The position numbers and the translations under genes were made by a program. The notes beneath the pieces were generated by a model. It saw only the letters and a list, made by a program, of their open reading frames with translations, searched no databases and was not told the DNA's origin. From Helicobacteraceae bacterium (GTDB taxonomy: Bacteria; Campylobacterota; Campylobacteria; Campylobacterales; Sulfurimonadaceae): a stretch of 6,952 bases of DNA. Each line of letters opens with the position of its first letter. Position 1 is the stretch's first letter. This document shows, in pieces, positions 5,949 through 6,952 of the stretch. The stretch covers positions 1 through 6,952 of the forward strand of contig WFMO01000061.1 of NCBI GenBank assembly GCA_015489055.1, in the 5' to 3' direction.

Positions 5949-6952
5949 ATGAAAAAAATAGTTGTTTTATCTGCACTTATAGCATCAAGTTTGCTTTTTG
6001 CACATGCACAAGATTATAATTATGAAATTACTCCGCTTATCGGGTACAATATTCCCGAGGGTGATCTAGCCTTGCAAAACTCTATATTAACAGGAGCAGA
6101 GCTTCAATACAACAAGCCAAACTGGTTACTCAGCCCCGAATTAAGTGTGCTATACACAAATGCTGATCATAATAAACAAAGTAATGCGAGTACAAATATT
6201 TACAGATTTGCATTAAACGGTGTTTATGGGTTTCATAAAATTCAAACACTCACCCCGTTTGTAAAAGCCGGTTTAGGGTATGAGACTTTAAGTACGCATT
6301 TTCATCAAAATTTAGACAGCCCGTTTGTAGATGCCGGAGTCGGAGTTAAAATGGCTTTGGTTAAGCATGTTTCTTTAAAGCTTGAGGCCGTGTATAATCT
6401 TAAAAACAATAACAATAGATGGGATAATAATTTAGCCCTTTTAGCAGGTGTTGATTTTGCTTTTGGCGGCAGCAGTGATCAAAGCGGCGTCAATATGCAA
6501 CAACACCAAGAAGCAAAGTTGCCAGCGACACAAAAAACAGCCAAGGCATTGTCGGTAAAAAAGGCTGTTGCAAAAAAAGTGGCTATAAAAAAAGTAAGAA
6601 CAGCCAAGCGGGCAACTAGAACTTTAGCAGCGAAAAAAACAGCACAGCTTTATAAACAAATAGCAAAGTTGGAGCTTTTAAATATCAAGTTTGCAAACGA
6701 TTCTTCTCTTATAACAAACAGTGCGCAAAATAAAATTGATCAATATGTAGGCTTTTTACAAACACATATGAGCTATAAAATTGAAGTAAGAGGATATACC
6801 GATTCAGTAGGTGCTAGCACCTATAATTTGATCTTATCGCAAAAACGTGCAAATAGTGTTGCAGGAGATATAGTATCTCACGGCATTAGTGCAAAAAGAG
6901 TAACGGCTGTTGGTTACGGAGAAGCGTATCCTGTTGCCTTAAACTCAACCAA
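5949..6952 (+). CDS. OmpA-family outer-membrane protein with basic linker (3' end outside the window)
   Basis: This is an outer-membrane beta-barrel protein with a peptidoglycan-binding tail. I translated 334 codons plus 2 nt from the ATG at 5949; AGGA (5938-5941) lies 7 nt upstream, and the ATG at 5942 is out of frame. Residues 1-20 are a signal peptide (cleavage after Ala-His-Ala). Residues about 21-176 alternate hydrophobic and polar residues as in a small eight-stranded OMP barrel, ending GVDFAFGG. Residues about 243 onward are an OmpA_C domain (YTDSVGASTYNLILSQKRA), with Asp285 and Arg300 at the spacing of the E. coli residues that bind diaminopimelate, then RVTAVGYGE. The likely role is tethering the outer membrane to the cell wall. 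The linker (about 184-240) is odd: 17 Lys/Arg and no Asp/Glu in residues 189-241, where relatives usually have Pro/Ala or acidic linkers. Only the last part of the OmpA domain is missing. Confidence 0.93.
   Translation, partial: MKKIVVLSALIASSLLFAHAQDYNYEITPLIGYNIPEGDLALQNSILTGAELQYNKPNWLLSPELSVLYTNADHNKQSNASTNIYRFALNGVYGFHKIQTLTPFVKAGLGYETLSTHFHQNLDSPFVDAGVGVKMALVKHVSLKLEAVYNLKNNNNRWDNNLALLAGVDFAFGGSSDQSGVNMQQHQEAKLPATQKTAKALSVKKAVAKKVAIKKVRTAKRATRTLAAKKTAQLYKQIAKLELLNIKFANDSSLITNSAQNKIDQYVGFLQTHMSYKIEVRGYTDSVGASTYNLILSQKRANSVAGDIVSHGISAKRVTAVGYGEAYPVALNST

Overview
The window looks like a chromosomal segment of a Campylobacterota (Epsilonproteobacteria) species, possibly a Sulfurimonas- or Sulfuricurvum-like organism. 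The grounds are AT-rich DNA, tightly packed genes with overlapping ends, mixed ATG/GTG/TTG starts, T-rich promoters, and Gram-negative envelope proteins (an RND/adaptor/TolC set and an OmpA-type protein). The genus is inference. No mobile element, CRISPR array or rRNA is visible.

Bases 1-4893 read entirely on the minus strand and form one envelope-efflux locus. In transcription order it holds an OmpR-type response regulator (GTG start, 4893-4237), a membrane histidine kinase (TTG start, 4247-2925, 11-nt overlap), a TolC/CzcC-type outer-membrane protein (2862-1672), a periplasmic adaptor (1679-672, 8-nt overlap) and the N-terminal 222 codons of an RND inner-membrane pump (666 to the window edge). 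The only substantial gap is the 62 nt between kinase and tolC-like gene. It carries a perfect 11-bp tandem repeat next to a good -10 hexamer, the arrangement expected of an OmpR/PhoB-family binding site. The simplest reading is that the kinase senses a periplasmic signal and the regulator switches on the tripartite pump through this site. The adaptor's C-terminus and the CzcC-like outer-membrane protein lean towards a heavy-metal-type (CzcCBA/CusCBA-like) pump, but the sequence does not fix the substrate.

Bases 4894-6952 read on the plus strand. A complete tRNA-Phe(GAA) with encoded CCA (4963-5038) is divergent from the regulator. It is followed by a VIT/CCC1-family metal-ion transporter (5170-5856), whose start is best placed 75 nt inside the longest open frame. 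Last is an OmpA-family outer-membrane protein (5949 to the window edge) with its own extended -10 promoter. Its signal peptide, small beta-barrel and peptidoglycan-binding OmpA domain are joined by an unusually lysine/alanine-rich basic linker.

Most of the window is ordinary envelope biology. I found no convincing new system. The points most worth a second look are the 11-bp direct repeat as a regulator operator and the basic, histone-tail-like linker in the OmpA protein.
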